A stretch of DNA of 47,279 nucleotides, from contig JASGCU010000008.1 in NCBI GenBank assembly GCA_030053935.1, positions 3,667 through 50,945 on the forward strand. Direction: 5' to 3'. The notes beneath the pieces were generated by a model. The model had not been told where the DNA came from, ran no database searches, and was given only the letters and a program-made list of their open reading frames with translations. Below are positions 26,284 through 34,307 of the stretch, one piece after another. The translations under genes and the position numbers were made by a program. Origin of the DNA: Chitinophagaceae bacterium. Lineage in GTDB: Bacteria > Bacteroidota > Bacteroidia > Cytophagales > JASGCU01. Position 1 is the first letter of the stretch. Each line of letters opens with the position of its first letter.

Positions 26284-27684
26284 ATGGAATACAGAATAGA
26301 AAAAGACACGATGGGTGATGTACAAGTCCCAAAAGATAAATATTGGGGTGCACAAACCCAAAGATCAAAAGATAATTTTAAAATTGGCGGCACCTCTGCT
26401 CTTATGCCTGATGAAGTAATACAGGCATTTGCTATTTTAAAAAAAGCAGCAGCATACACCAATCATTCTTTAGGAATACTTTCTTTAGAAAAAACAACCC
26501 TTATCTCTCGTGTATGCGATGAAATCATAGAAAGAAAACTCACCAATGAATTCCCATTAGTTATATGGCAAACAGGATCGGGAACACAAACAAACATGAA
26601 CCTCAATGAAGTAATAGCAAACCGAGCACATGTTATAAATGGAGGAAAACTCACCGATGAAAAAAAAATTATCCATCCCAATGATGATGTAAATAAATCA
26701 CAATCTTCTAATGATACTTTTCCGACAGCTATGCACATAGCTGCTTACAAATCTCTGCAAGAAAAAACTATTCCTGCTTTAGAAAACCTCCGAGAAACTT
26801 TCCACGAAAAGTCAAAAAAATTTATGACCATTGTAAAAGTAGGAAGGACCCACCTCATGGATGCCACTCCTCTTACCTTAGGACAAGAATTTTCAAGCTA
26901 TGTAGCCCAATTAGATTTTGCAATAAGGTCCATAAAAAATACGCTACCCCATCTTTCGGAATTAGCTTTAGGGGGAACAGCCGTAGGTACAGGATTAAAT
27001 GCTCCCAAAAACTATGCCGAATTAGTAGCAAAAAAAATAGCCGAACTTACAGGAATCCCTTTCATAACCGCTCCAAATAAATTTGAAGCCCTCGCTACCC
27101 ACGATGCTTTGGTAGAAACTTCAGGTGCCTTAAAGCAAACAGCTATAACATTAACAAAAATAGCGAACGATATACGACTTTTAGCATCGGGACCCAGAAG
27201 TGGAATCGGTGAAATTCTCATACCCGAAAACGAACCAGGTTCTTCCATAATGCCAGGGAAAGTAAACCCTACACAAAGCGAAGCACTTACAATGGTCTGT
27301 GCACAAGTAATAGGAAACGATACTGCAATTACTATTGGTGGAATGAACGGACACTTCCAACTCAATGTATTTAAACCTCTTATTATTGCTAATTTCTTAC
27401 ATTCTGCAAATTTACTTGCAGACGCATGCGTATCTTTTCAAGCACATTGTGCTATAGGAATAGAACCAAATATTCCTGAAATAAAAAATAAATTAGATCG
27501 CTCTCTTATGCTGGTAACCGCTTTAAATCCACATATAGGATATGAAAATGCAGCGAAAATAGCTAAAAAAGCACACAAAGAAAATAAAACATTAAAACAA
27601 GCAGCAATAGAACTTAACATCCTTACCGATAAAGAATTTGATACATGGGTTATCCCCCAAAATATGGTAGGAACTATCCATTGA
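26284..27684 (+). CDS. fumC: Class II fumarate hydratase
   Basis: 466 residues, full length. Oxygen-stable fumarase of the TCA cycle (fumarate to malate). Motifs are [12 protein letters not shown] (95-106), [14 protein letters not shown] (138-151), the base His190 in [16 protein letters not shown], and the mobile signature loop [11 protein letters not shown] at 319-329 with catalytic Ser321. The fumarase-type N-terminus ([16 protein letters not shown]) sets it apart from aspartase and argininosuccinate lyase. Stand-alone gene. Confidence 0.96.
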   Translation: MEYRIEKDTMGDVQVPKDKYWGAQTQRSKDNFKIGGTSALMPDEVIQAFAILKKAAAYTNHSLGILSLEKTTLISRVCDEIIERKLTNEFPLVIWQTGSGTQTNMNLNEVIANRAHVINGGKLTDEKKIIHPNDDVNKSQSSNDTFPTAMHIAAYKSLQEKTIPALENLRETFHEKSKKFMTIVKVGRTHLMDATPLTLGQEFSSYVAQLDFAIRSIKNTLPHLSELALGGTAVGTGLNAPKNYAELVAKKIAELTGIPFITAPNKFEALATHDALVETSGALKQTAITLTKIANDIRLLASGPRSGIGEILIPENEPGSSIMPGKVNPTQSEALTMVCAQVIGNDTAITIGGMNGHFQLNVFKPLIIANFLHSANLLADACVSFQAHCAIGIEPNIPEIKNKLDRSLMLVTALNPHIGYENAAKIAKKAHKENKTLKQAAIELNILTDKEFDTWVIPQNMVGTIH

Positions 27685-27751
27685 AATTAATAAATTTAAT
27701 ATATAATCAATTCATTACTTTTAACCAATATAAACATAAAAAATACAAACC

Positions 27752-28432
27752 ATGAGAAATATATTTATAGTAGTACTTTTATTTTTCACATTATCATCCT
27801 CTGAAATATTTGCTCAAAGCAAAAAAAATAAACAAGCAGAAAAAGCAGAAAGAAAAAAATGGGAAAAAGAAAAAGATAAAATGGATCCATTAAAATACAA
27901 AGAACTTATTAACAGAGTAAAAAACGCTGATGAATCCATAGCAGAATTAGAGAAATGTAAGCAAGAGCAATCTGTATACCAACAGCAAATGACAGATAAA
28001 GAAGCAGAATTAGAAACCTACAAGTCACAAATAGCTGAATGGAAATCTTTGATAGAGCAATTGCAAAAATCAGAATCGGATCTCAAATCAAAAAACCAAG
28101 AATTAGAAAATAGACCTATGGGAGGCGGATCTATTACACAAAGACCAGGTATGGTATTTTATGTACAAATAGGTGCATACGCATCTAAAGATATAACAGA
28201 AATCATCCAAAATCAACCATTTATTTTTTCTGATAAAAAAGACGAATCTATACAATATGTATTAGGAATATTTGGTGAAAAAGAATACGGAGGACTAAAA
28301 AATGCCTATTCAAATGCTGATAAACTCAAAAAGTATTTGAGACAAATGGGCGTAAAAAAAGCATGGATTGTTCCTTATAAAGATGGTCAGAGAGTAGATC
28401 TTAAAAATGTGATAGAGGGTGTTACAGAATAA
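27752..28432 (+). CDS. Exported coiled-coil protein with SPOR-like C-terminus
   Basis: 226 residues. A signal peptide (RNIFIVVLLFFTLSSSEIFA) is followed by a highly charged coiled coil (about 25-125, rich in Lys, Glu and Gln) and a globular C-terminal part beginning MVFYVQIGAYASKDITEI. That opening resembles SPOR peptidoglycan-binding domains, as does KYLRQMGVKKAWIVPYKDG near the end. Probable envelope protein that binds cell wall. Some Bacteroidota homologues are labelled Ezrin/radixin/moesin-like only because of the coiled coil. About 68 bp after fumC. Confidence 0.75.
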   Translation: MRNIFIVVLLFFTLSSSEIFAQSKKNKQAEKAERKKWEKEKDKMDPLKYKELINRVKNADESIAELEKCKQEQSVYQQQMTDKEAELETYKSQIAEWKSLIEQLQKSESDLKSKNQELENRPMGGGSITQRPGMVFYVQIGAYASKDITEIIQNQPFIFSDKKDESIQYVLGIFGEKEYGGLKNAYSNADKLKKYLRQMGVKKAWIVPYKDGQRVDLKNVIEGVTE

Positions 28433-28497
28433 TATATAAAACACCACTCATAATATAGTTGGTTTTTTCATTTAGAAAAACTAAAAATATCATATAG

Positions 28498-29000
28498 GTC
28501 TGGTCTATTCTACATGCTACTAAAAGTAAAGAAAATAATTTTTACAAAGATAACGTAGCAGTAGCCTATCAAAATCCAACGGATAAACGTATAAAACAGC
28601 GTATAGCGGAGGGACATTTAGGACGGATGCCTTACTCTTGGTTTTATTATGGTTTAGTTAAGAACGTTTCAAAAGAGAATACTTTTCATACTTGCCAAAT
28701 CCCATTAGATTTAGTAGAAATGCTTATTAAATCTTGTAGAATGGAAGAAGACGATGTTTTTATTTTATTTTGCGGTAGTGGTCTGAATTAGTACGGTGTA
28801 AGCAAATAAAAAGAAATTATATAAGTTGTGATCTATATTCTGAATATCATCAAATGATTGTAGATAGATTAGACAACAATGGAAAGATAAAAGACGAATA
28901 TAGATTAGAATTTATTCAACAAAAGAAACAAGAGGCAGGTTTTCAAGACATTTTCAGCCAAATGAGTAACCCAGTAGTAAATAACGAAATTTTGAGATAA
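28498..29000 (+). pseudogene. Decayed site-specific DNA methyltransferase (C-terminal part)
   Basis: The first open stretch, 28498-28791, reads WSILHATKSKENNFYKDNVA, later PYSWFYYGLVKNVSKENTFH and QIPLDLVEMLIKS, then FILFCGSG, a methyltransferase motif I (normally FGGSG or FAGSG). The frame ends at TAG 28789. Assuming one missing base near 28780-28782, translation continues in another frame as SELVRCKQIKRNYISCDLYS and so on to TAA at 29000. This is the tail of an N4/N6-type DNA methylase of the kind found in type II systems. The N-terminal part is absent (stop at 28495), so the gene is 5'-truncated and frameshifted. Confidence 0.75.
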
Positions 29001-29001
29001 A

Positions 29002-29309
29002 ATGGAACTAAACATTCAAAGACAGTATGAGTTGATGTATTCATTTTTTTTAAATTACAACTGAACCATTTACAGATTTAGATTGGGATGGTGATCCCTT
29101 TTCGTTCTATTTCAAAAACAGAAAAATTGAAGAATATAACTTTTCCGATTTAAAAGAGATAATTGAGGACTTTGGTTGAATGCGATTATAGAGAATAACC
29201 TTCTATTCTAAACGTGATTTTGACAAAAAAACCGAATTAAATTTTGACAGAAAAAAACAAAACTGGATTTTGAAAAAAGAAGTATCGGATTGAAGGCAGT
29301 GCAACCGGT
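29002..29309 (+). pseudogene. Decayed reading frames downstream of the methyltransferase remnant
   Basis: Short protein-like stretches lie in different frames. MELNIQRQYELMYSFF starts at 29002 and stops at 29064. EPFTDLDWDGDPFSFYFKNR occupies 29063-29179, and a charged Lys/Asp-rich stretch follows to about 29294. They look like one or two genes broken by frameshifts, possibly the former partner of the methyltransferase, but I do not recognise the family and cannot call it a restriction enzyme. Confidence 0.35.
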
Positions 29310-30788
29310 TTACATTGCAATTCCTACAAAAACATAAAAAATAAAAGCAATAAGAGCAGATATAAGGGCGTATGGCATCTGTGTTTTGACGTGGTCTATA
29401 TGATCACACGCAGATGCCATAGAGCTTATAAGAGTTGTATCTGAAATAGGTGAGCAGTGATCTCCAAAAACCCCACCACCTAAAACAGCCGCTACCACTA
29501 TATGTATATTTATGCCTAAGGAATTTGCTAAAGGGACTGCTATAGGTATCATAATGGCAAAAGTTCCCCAAGAAGTTCCTGTAGCAAAGGCAATTACACT
29601 CCCTACTCCAAAAATTATTGCAGGTAAAAATGCAGGAGAAATCCAGCTTTTCGTTATTTCCGCTACATAGATTCCCGTTCCTAATTCTTTACATACATTT
29701 CCTATGGTGAATGCTAATACCATCAATAATGCCATAGATATCATACCTCCCATTCCTTTAAAAGAAAGGTCTATCATCTCTTGGAAAGACATTATTTTTT
29801 GAAAGAGAGAGAGTATTACGGAGATTCCAATTGCTACGATAACAGCATATAAAACGGATGCGGAACCTGAACCATAAGAAATAATATCGAAAATAGAAAG
29901 AGAGGAAACTGCATTAGCTGGGGCATTTTTCATTCCCGTATAGAATAAAAATAGTGGCATAGAGATTACCATAACGAAGAGAGGCACTATCATATTATAT
30001 GCTTTATGAGTTTTTTTTTCTTGTGGAGTAATAATGGTTATTTCTTCAGATACCAATGGAGTAGATCCGTCTGCTATAATTTTTCCTTCTATTTTTACTC
30101 TTCGTTCTGCTTTTTTCATAGAAAGAATATCTTTATTTGTTATCACGACAATAACTAACATACAGAGAGTTATTATGGGATAAAAATTATAGATTATGGA
30201 TGTATAGAGTATTTCGAAGGGGTTTGTAAGTCCTTGTGCTATAAGTAAACTCATAATAAATGCCCCCCATGCATTAAATGGGATGAGGATACAGGAAGGC
30301 GCTGAGGTACTATCGCAGATATATGCTAATTTTTCTCGGGATATTTTTAATTTATCGAAGAGGGGGCGGAATAAAGTTCCTACCGTAAGAATAGAGATGT
30401 TTGACTCCACAAAAATAAGCATCCCTACTAAGACAGCAAATAATCTAACATACAAAGATTTTTTGTGTTCATCTTTTGATTTGATGGTATCTAATTTTTT
30501 ATTTATAAACAGGATAAATCCATTTACACCACCGGAGCGTTGGATATAAGCAATAAGAACACCTATCAAGAGAGTAAAGATAACTGTGCGTGTATTACCT
30601 GCATCTTTAAAAGTGTCTACTATTTTTTCTATGGAATCTAGAGTGCCTTGGAGGATATTTCCTTGGTGAATAATAATAAACCCTAAGAAGATTCCTACAA
30701 ACAATGACACAAAGACCTGCCTCGTCCATATCGCTAAAATAATCGCTACAATCGGTGGAACTACCGACCAAAAACTATAATGTTCCAT
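29310..30788 (-). CDS. nhaC: NhaC-family Na+/H+ antiporter
   Basis: 492 residues, a polytopic membrane protein with about 11-12 helices. Family segments are VFVSLFVGIFLGF, VGMLIFVESNISILTVGTLFRPL, STSAPSCILIPFNAWG, ATGTSWGTFAIMIPIAVPLA and GGGVFGDHCSPISDTTLISSMAS near the C-terminus. NhaC proteins exchange Na+ for H+ (some exchange malate/lactate). A hydrophilic loop lies around 225-265. Stand-alone gene. Together with the Na+-pumping NQR it suggests a sodium-based energy circuit, but the transport direction and substrate are inferred. Confidence 0.9.
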   Translation of the reverse strand: MEHYSFWSVVPPIVAIILAIWTRQVFVSLFVGIFLGFIIIHQGNILQGTLDSIEKIVDTFKDAGNTRTVIFTLLIGVLIAYIQRSGGVNGFILFINKKLDTIKSKDEHKKSLYVRLFAVLVGMLIFVESNISILTVGTLFRPLFDKLKISREKLAYICDSTSAPSCILIPFNAWGAFIMSLLIAQGLTNPFEILYTSIIYNFYPIITLCMLVIVVITNKDILSMKKAERRVKIEGKIIADGSTPLVSEEITIITPQEKKTHKAYNMIVPLFVMVISMPLFLFYTGMKNAPANAVSSLSIFDIISYGSGSASVLYAVIVAIGISVILSLFQKIMSFQEMIDLSFKGMGGMISMALLMVLAFTIGNVCKELGTGIYVAEITKSWISPAFLPAIIFGVGSVIAFATGTSWGTFAIMIPIAVPLANSLGINIHIVVAAVLGGGVFGDHCSPISDTTLISSMASACDHIDHVKTQMPYALISALIAFIFYVFVGIAM

Positions 30789-31802
30789 ATTTTTTTTTAT
30801 GTGTTTTTAATGATGATACAAAATCGAGACTGTTGCGAATTAAAACCGTAAAAAAACGAATATTTTATTTTACGAATACTATGGTCTTGAAGTTCATTTT
30901 ATTTGTTTTGAGAATATTTCTAAAAACAGGTTGTCTATTATAATAATTATCTAAATTATTACTATTTATCTGATAATTTTTATGTATGATCGTCTAAAAA
31001 ATGAATTTTTAGATACTAATGTGTGTTTTTTGTACAAGTTGTTTTTTTAATGCTTTTTAACAATAAGATTAGGTCTCTGCATAAATTACCCATCTTAGGC
31101 AAACATTATATTCAAAAAAATTATTGTAACATTTTTTAAAGGTAAAGGTATGAAATTTTATTATATTTTTGCGTAAGATGAGTTACCAAAATAAGCAAAT
31201 TTTATTTATTTTATATAATTGAGTCATTCTATGATTCATTTTTATAGAAATGAGTAGATTTTTTAATTTAGTTCCGCAACGGTCTTGTACTATCTTTATT
31301 AGTTAATTTTTTAATATATTTAGTTTGTGATAGCATCTATTTTTTAGTAGATGGCTCTATATCACAGGCATTAGTAAATGATTTGAGAAAATAGATACAA
31401 ATAAGCGGATAAAATAGAAGAATTAGAAGGAATAGATGAACTTCCAAAAACACCATATAGTATACAAACTGCAATAATATCCTTTCTCCCTGGTATTTAG
31501 ATATGTTCTTTCTCTCCCTTTTATAAAAACCACAAAGTATTGATGGGTTGTTCTCTTTTTTATTTCCATAAAGAGAGGAATGAAACCCCCATAGCCCATC
31601 AAACAAACATTTCACCAAAAGAAGAAAGCATGAAACTATGAGAAAATTTGCAAAACTCATACAAAAAAACAACATGGATACGGAGTAAGTACAACATTCT
31701 ATAGAAAATTGGAAAAATTAGTAAATTTGCCAAAAGAGTTAGGATAACAAGAAAATAATCTCTAAAAGCATATACACTACTTTTACATACACATAATCTT
31801 AT
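30789..31802. other. 1-kb gene-poor region between nhaC and manA
   Basis: No gene can be supported. A stem TCTAAAAA (30993-31000) / TTTTTAGA (31006-31013) echoes the end word of the 94-bp repeats. Near 31647-31746 a plus-strand stretch reads HGYGVSTTFYRKLEKLVNLP before a stop, which is protein-like and may be the tail of a decayed gene. A 112-codon minus-strand frame at 31337-31675 is dominated by Leu, Phe and Cys and looks like an AT-rich shadow. Confidence 0.4.
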
Positions 31803-32783
31803 ATGAATCGCTTATACCCATTGAAATTTAACCCCATATATAAAGAAAAGATATGGGGAGGAGAAAAAATAAAAAATATATTAAAAAAAGATGTTCCATC
31901 TATGCTCCATTGCGGAGAAAGCTGGGAAATATCAGCAATAGAAGGGAATGTTTCTACGGTTTTAGAAGGTAAGCTCCAAGGTAAAGATTTAAAAACGATC
32001 ATAATTCTCTATAAAGAGCAATTATTAGGGAAAAAAATATATAAAAAATATGGAGATGAGTTCCCTCTCCTCATAAAATTTATAGATGCAACGCAAGACC
32101 TTTCTTTACAGGTGCATCCCAATGATGAACTTGCTAAAAAGAGGCACAATGGATCAGGAAAATCAGAAATGTGGTATATAATGCAGGCGGATACCGATGC
32201 TAAAATAGTTACGGGCTTTAATAGAACGATGGATAAGGAAAAGTTTTTAGATTACTTTGAGAGGGGAAAAATAATGAGCGTCTTAAATACAGAACCCGTA
32301 CAAGAGGGTGACGTATTTTATTTACCCGCCGGGAGAATACACTATATTGGTGCGGGTTGTTTTCTTATAGAAATACAACAATCCTCTGATTATACATACA
32401 GAATTTATGATTTTGATAGAACAGATGAACATGGGAATAAAAGAGAACTGCATTTAGAAGAAGCATTAGAGGCGATGGATTACCAAACATATCCAACCTA
32501 TAAAACCCTCTACCAAAATAAACGAAATGAACCTATCCATCTTTTGAAAAGCTCTTATTTTACGGTGAATAAAATTCACAGTGACCAAAATATAGATAGA
32601 GATTATCATTATTTAGATAGTTTTGTGATATATGTATGTATGAGTGGTGATGGAAATCTTATTTGGGATGGAGGGGAACTTTATTTTAAAACAGGAGACG
32701 TGATACTTCTACCCGCTTGTATAAAAAAAATAACCTTAGAAACCACATGGGGGTTTTCTTTTTTGGAAACCTATATACAATAA
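31803..32783 (+). CDS. manA: Mannose-6-phosphate isomerase, class I
   Basis: 326 residues, cupin fold. It interconverts mannose-6-phosphate and fructose-6-phosphate and feeds GDP-mannose synthesis. Signature pieces are NPIYKEKIWGG (10-20), GESWEIS, SLQVHPND with zinc ligand His105, KSEMWYIM with Glu122, and PAGRIHYIGAG. The length matches the short bacterial type. First of the plus-strand series manA / lipB / response regulator / porZ. Confidence 0.94.
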   Translation: MNRLYPLKFNPIYKEKIWGGEKIKNILKKDVPSMLHCGESWEISAIEGNVSTVLEGKLQGKDLKTIIILYKEQLLGKKIYKKYGDEFPLLIKFIDATQDLSLQVHPNDELAKKRHNGSGKSEMWYIMQADTDAKIVTGFNRTMDKEKFLDYFERGKIMSVLNTEPVQEGDVFYLPAGRIHYIGAGCFLIEIQQSSDYTYRIYDFDRTDEHGNKRELHLEEALEAMDYQTYPTYKTLYQNKRNEPIHLLKSSYFTVNKIHSDQNIDRDYHYLDSFVIYVCMSGDGNLIWDGGELYFKTGDVILLPACIKKITLETTWGFSFLETYIQ

Positions 32784-32836
32784 TAATTTTAGTATATTGT
32801 TTTAAGAAGTACCGTATTACAAAATATCGCATCATA

Positions 32837-33541
32837 ATGCAACGCAATAAAAAAATACAAGTAATCGATTTAGGATGTATTGATTACAAAGAAGCTTGGG
32901 ATTTTCAAGAGAAAAAACTGAAAGAAATAACCGAGCAAAAAATAAAAAATAGAGACATGGATGAAAATCAAAAAGAACGGACTCCTAATTATTTACTATT
33001 CTGCTCACATCCCAATGTATATACATTAGGCACCAGCGGAAAGATAGAACATTTAAAAATACCTGAAAGTGCTTTACAAGAAAAAAATATAAGTTTTTAT
33101 AAAACAAATAGAGGAGGAGATATTACCTTTCACGGTGAAGGACAAATAGTAGTATATCCCATTTTAGATTTAGATAATTTTTTTACAGACATTCATAAAT
33201 ATATGAGAACTTTGGAAGAGTCGGTTATTAAAACACTGAAAGAATTTAACATTACTTCGGGAAGAATGGACAAATTTACAGGTGTTTGGACAGAACCAGA
33301 AAACCCTCTCAACAGTAAAAAAATATGTGCTATGGGAGTAAAACTCAGCAGATGGGTAACGATGCATGGGCTTGCCCTAAATGTAAATACTCATCTCGAG
33401 TATTTTCAACACATAATCCCTTGCGGTATTACTCATAGAGAAGTAACCTCTATGAAACAAGAACTGGGATATGAACTCAATATAATGGAAGTGCAACAAA
33501 GATTAGAAAAAAACATTATGTTTTTTTTTCAAACCGAATAA
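32837..33541 (+). CDS. lipB: Octanoyl-[acyl-carrier-protein]:protein N-octanoyltransferase
   Basis: 234 residues from the ATG at 32837. A frame open from 32717 overlaps the end of manA and adds 40 unlikely residues. LipB moves octanoyl from ACP onto lipoyl domains of 2-oxoacid dehydrogenases and GcvH. Motifs are RGGDITFHGEGQIVVYP (92-108), KICAMGVKLSRWVTMHGLALN with the conserved Lys162, and the nucleophile Cys196 in IIPCGI. lipA is not in the window. Confidence 0.94.
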   Translation: MQRNKKIQVIDLGCIDYKEAWDFQEKKLKEITEQKIKNRDMDENQKERTPNYLLFCSHPNVYTLGTSGKIEHLKIPESALQEKNISFYKTNRGGDITFHGEGQIVVYPILDLDNFFTDIHKYMRTLEESVIKTLKEFNITSGRMDKFTGVWTEPENPLNSKKICAMGVKLSRWVTMHGLALNVNTHLEYFQHIIPCGITHREVTSMKQELGYELNIMEVQQRLEKNIMFFFQTE

Positions 33542-33571
33542 TAAACAATATACAAATAATTTCTTCAACCA

Positions 33572-34303
33572 ATGAACGTAGAAGTAAAAAAAATCAATAT
33601 ATTGATAATAGAACAAGATAAAGAATTAGGGGGTAGTTTATCCCATTTTTTTCAAGAGAAAAATATGAACGTTACAATAGAACTCTCTGTGGGATTGCAG
33701 ATTCCCTCAATACTAAAAAACAACCATTTCGATATTATTTTAGTAGGGATCCCTTTGGAAGGAACGGATTTGGATACACTCATACAAAAAATACACAAGT
33801 CAAAAGAGCAAAAAACAACTCCTTTTATTTTATTAAGCCCTAAAGATACAAAAGACGACATAATCAAAGGACTAGAATTAGGGGCTGACGACTATATAAT
33901 AAAACCATACTCTATAGAGGAGGTATCTGCAAGAGTAAGAGCGGTTTTAAGACGATGTACCATTTCGGGAAGAATATTCAAGGAAAACGATGATGATTTA
34001 ATAAATTTTCCAGTAGGGGAATATATTCTTGATACCCAATTACAGATACTTCTGTACACGAAAACAAAAGAAAAAATACAACTTACCAACAAAGAAAACC
34101 TCATACTAAAATTTTTATGCCAAAACATAAATAGAAACATAGATAGAAAAGATATGCTTGCAAGAATATGGCGGAACGACAACCACCAATCATCAAGAAG
34201 TTTGGATGTCTTTATAACAAAAATTAGAAAATACCTCAAACACGATCCTAATGTAGCCATCATAAATAATCACAGTATTGGACATAAATTAGTTATAAAA
34301 TAA
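33572..34303 (+). CDS. RprY/OmpR-type response regulator lacking the phospho-acceptor Asp
   Basis: 243 residues: a receiver domain (about 8-125) and a winged-helix DNA-binding domain (about 150-243). The winged helix, with SLDVFITKIRKYLKHDPNV and HSIGHKLV, is close in pattern to Bacteroidota RprY. In the receiver, the strand that normally ends in Asp (as in VLDVMMP) reads FDIILVGIPLEG, so Gly59 replaces the phosphorylated Asp. The acidic pocket is IIEQDKE, with one Asp replaced by Gln, while the Ser (ILLSPK) and Lys (IIKPYS) switch residues remain. It is therefore probably not activated by conventional phosphorylation. No kinase gene adjoins. It ends 4 bp before porZ. Confidence 0.9.
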   Translation: MNVEVKKINILIIEQDKELGGSLSHFFQEKNMNVTIELSVGLQIPSILKNNHFDIILVGIPLEGTDLDTLIQKIHKSKEQKTTPFILLSPKDTKDDIIKGLELGADDYIIKPYSIEEVSARVRAVLRRCTISGRIFKENDDDLINFPVGEYILDTQLQILLYTKTKEKIQLTNKENLILKFLCQNINRNIDRKDMLARIWRNDNHQSSRSLDVFITKIRKYLKHDPNVAIINNHSIGHKLVIK

Positions 34304-34307
34304 TACT

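Noticed and set aside
31337-31675. 112-codon minus-strand frame in the gap before manA
   Set aside because: The composition is dominated by Leu, Phe, Cys and Ile with no domain pattern. It looks like the reverse of AT-rich decayed coding text on the plus strand.
32717-32836. Upstream start for lipB
   Set aside because: It overlaps the manA C-terminus and adds 40 residues with no LipB similarity. Met at 32837 is followed at once by the normal LipB opening.
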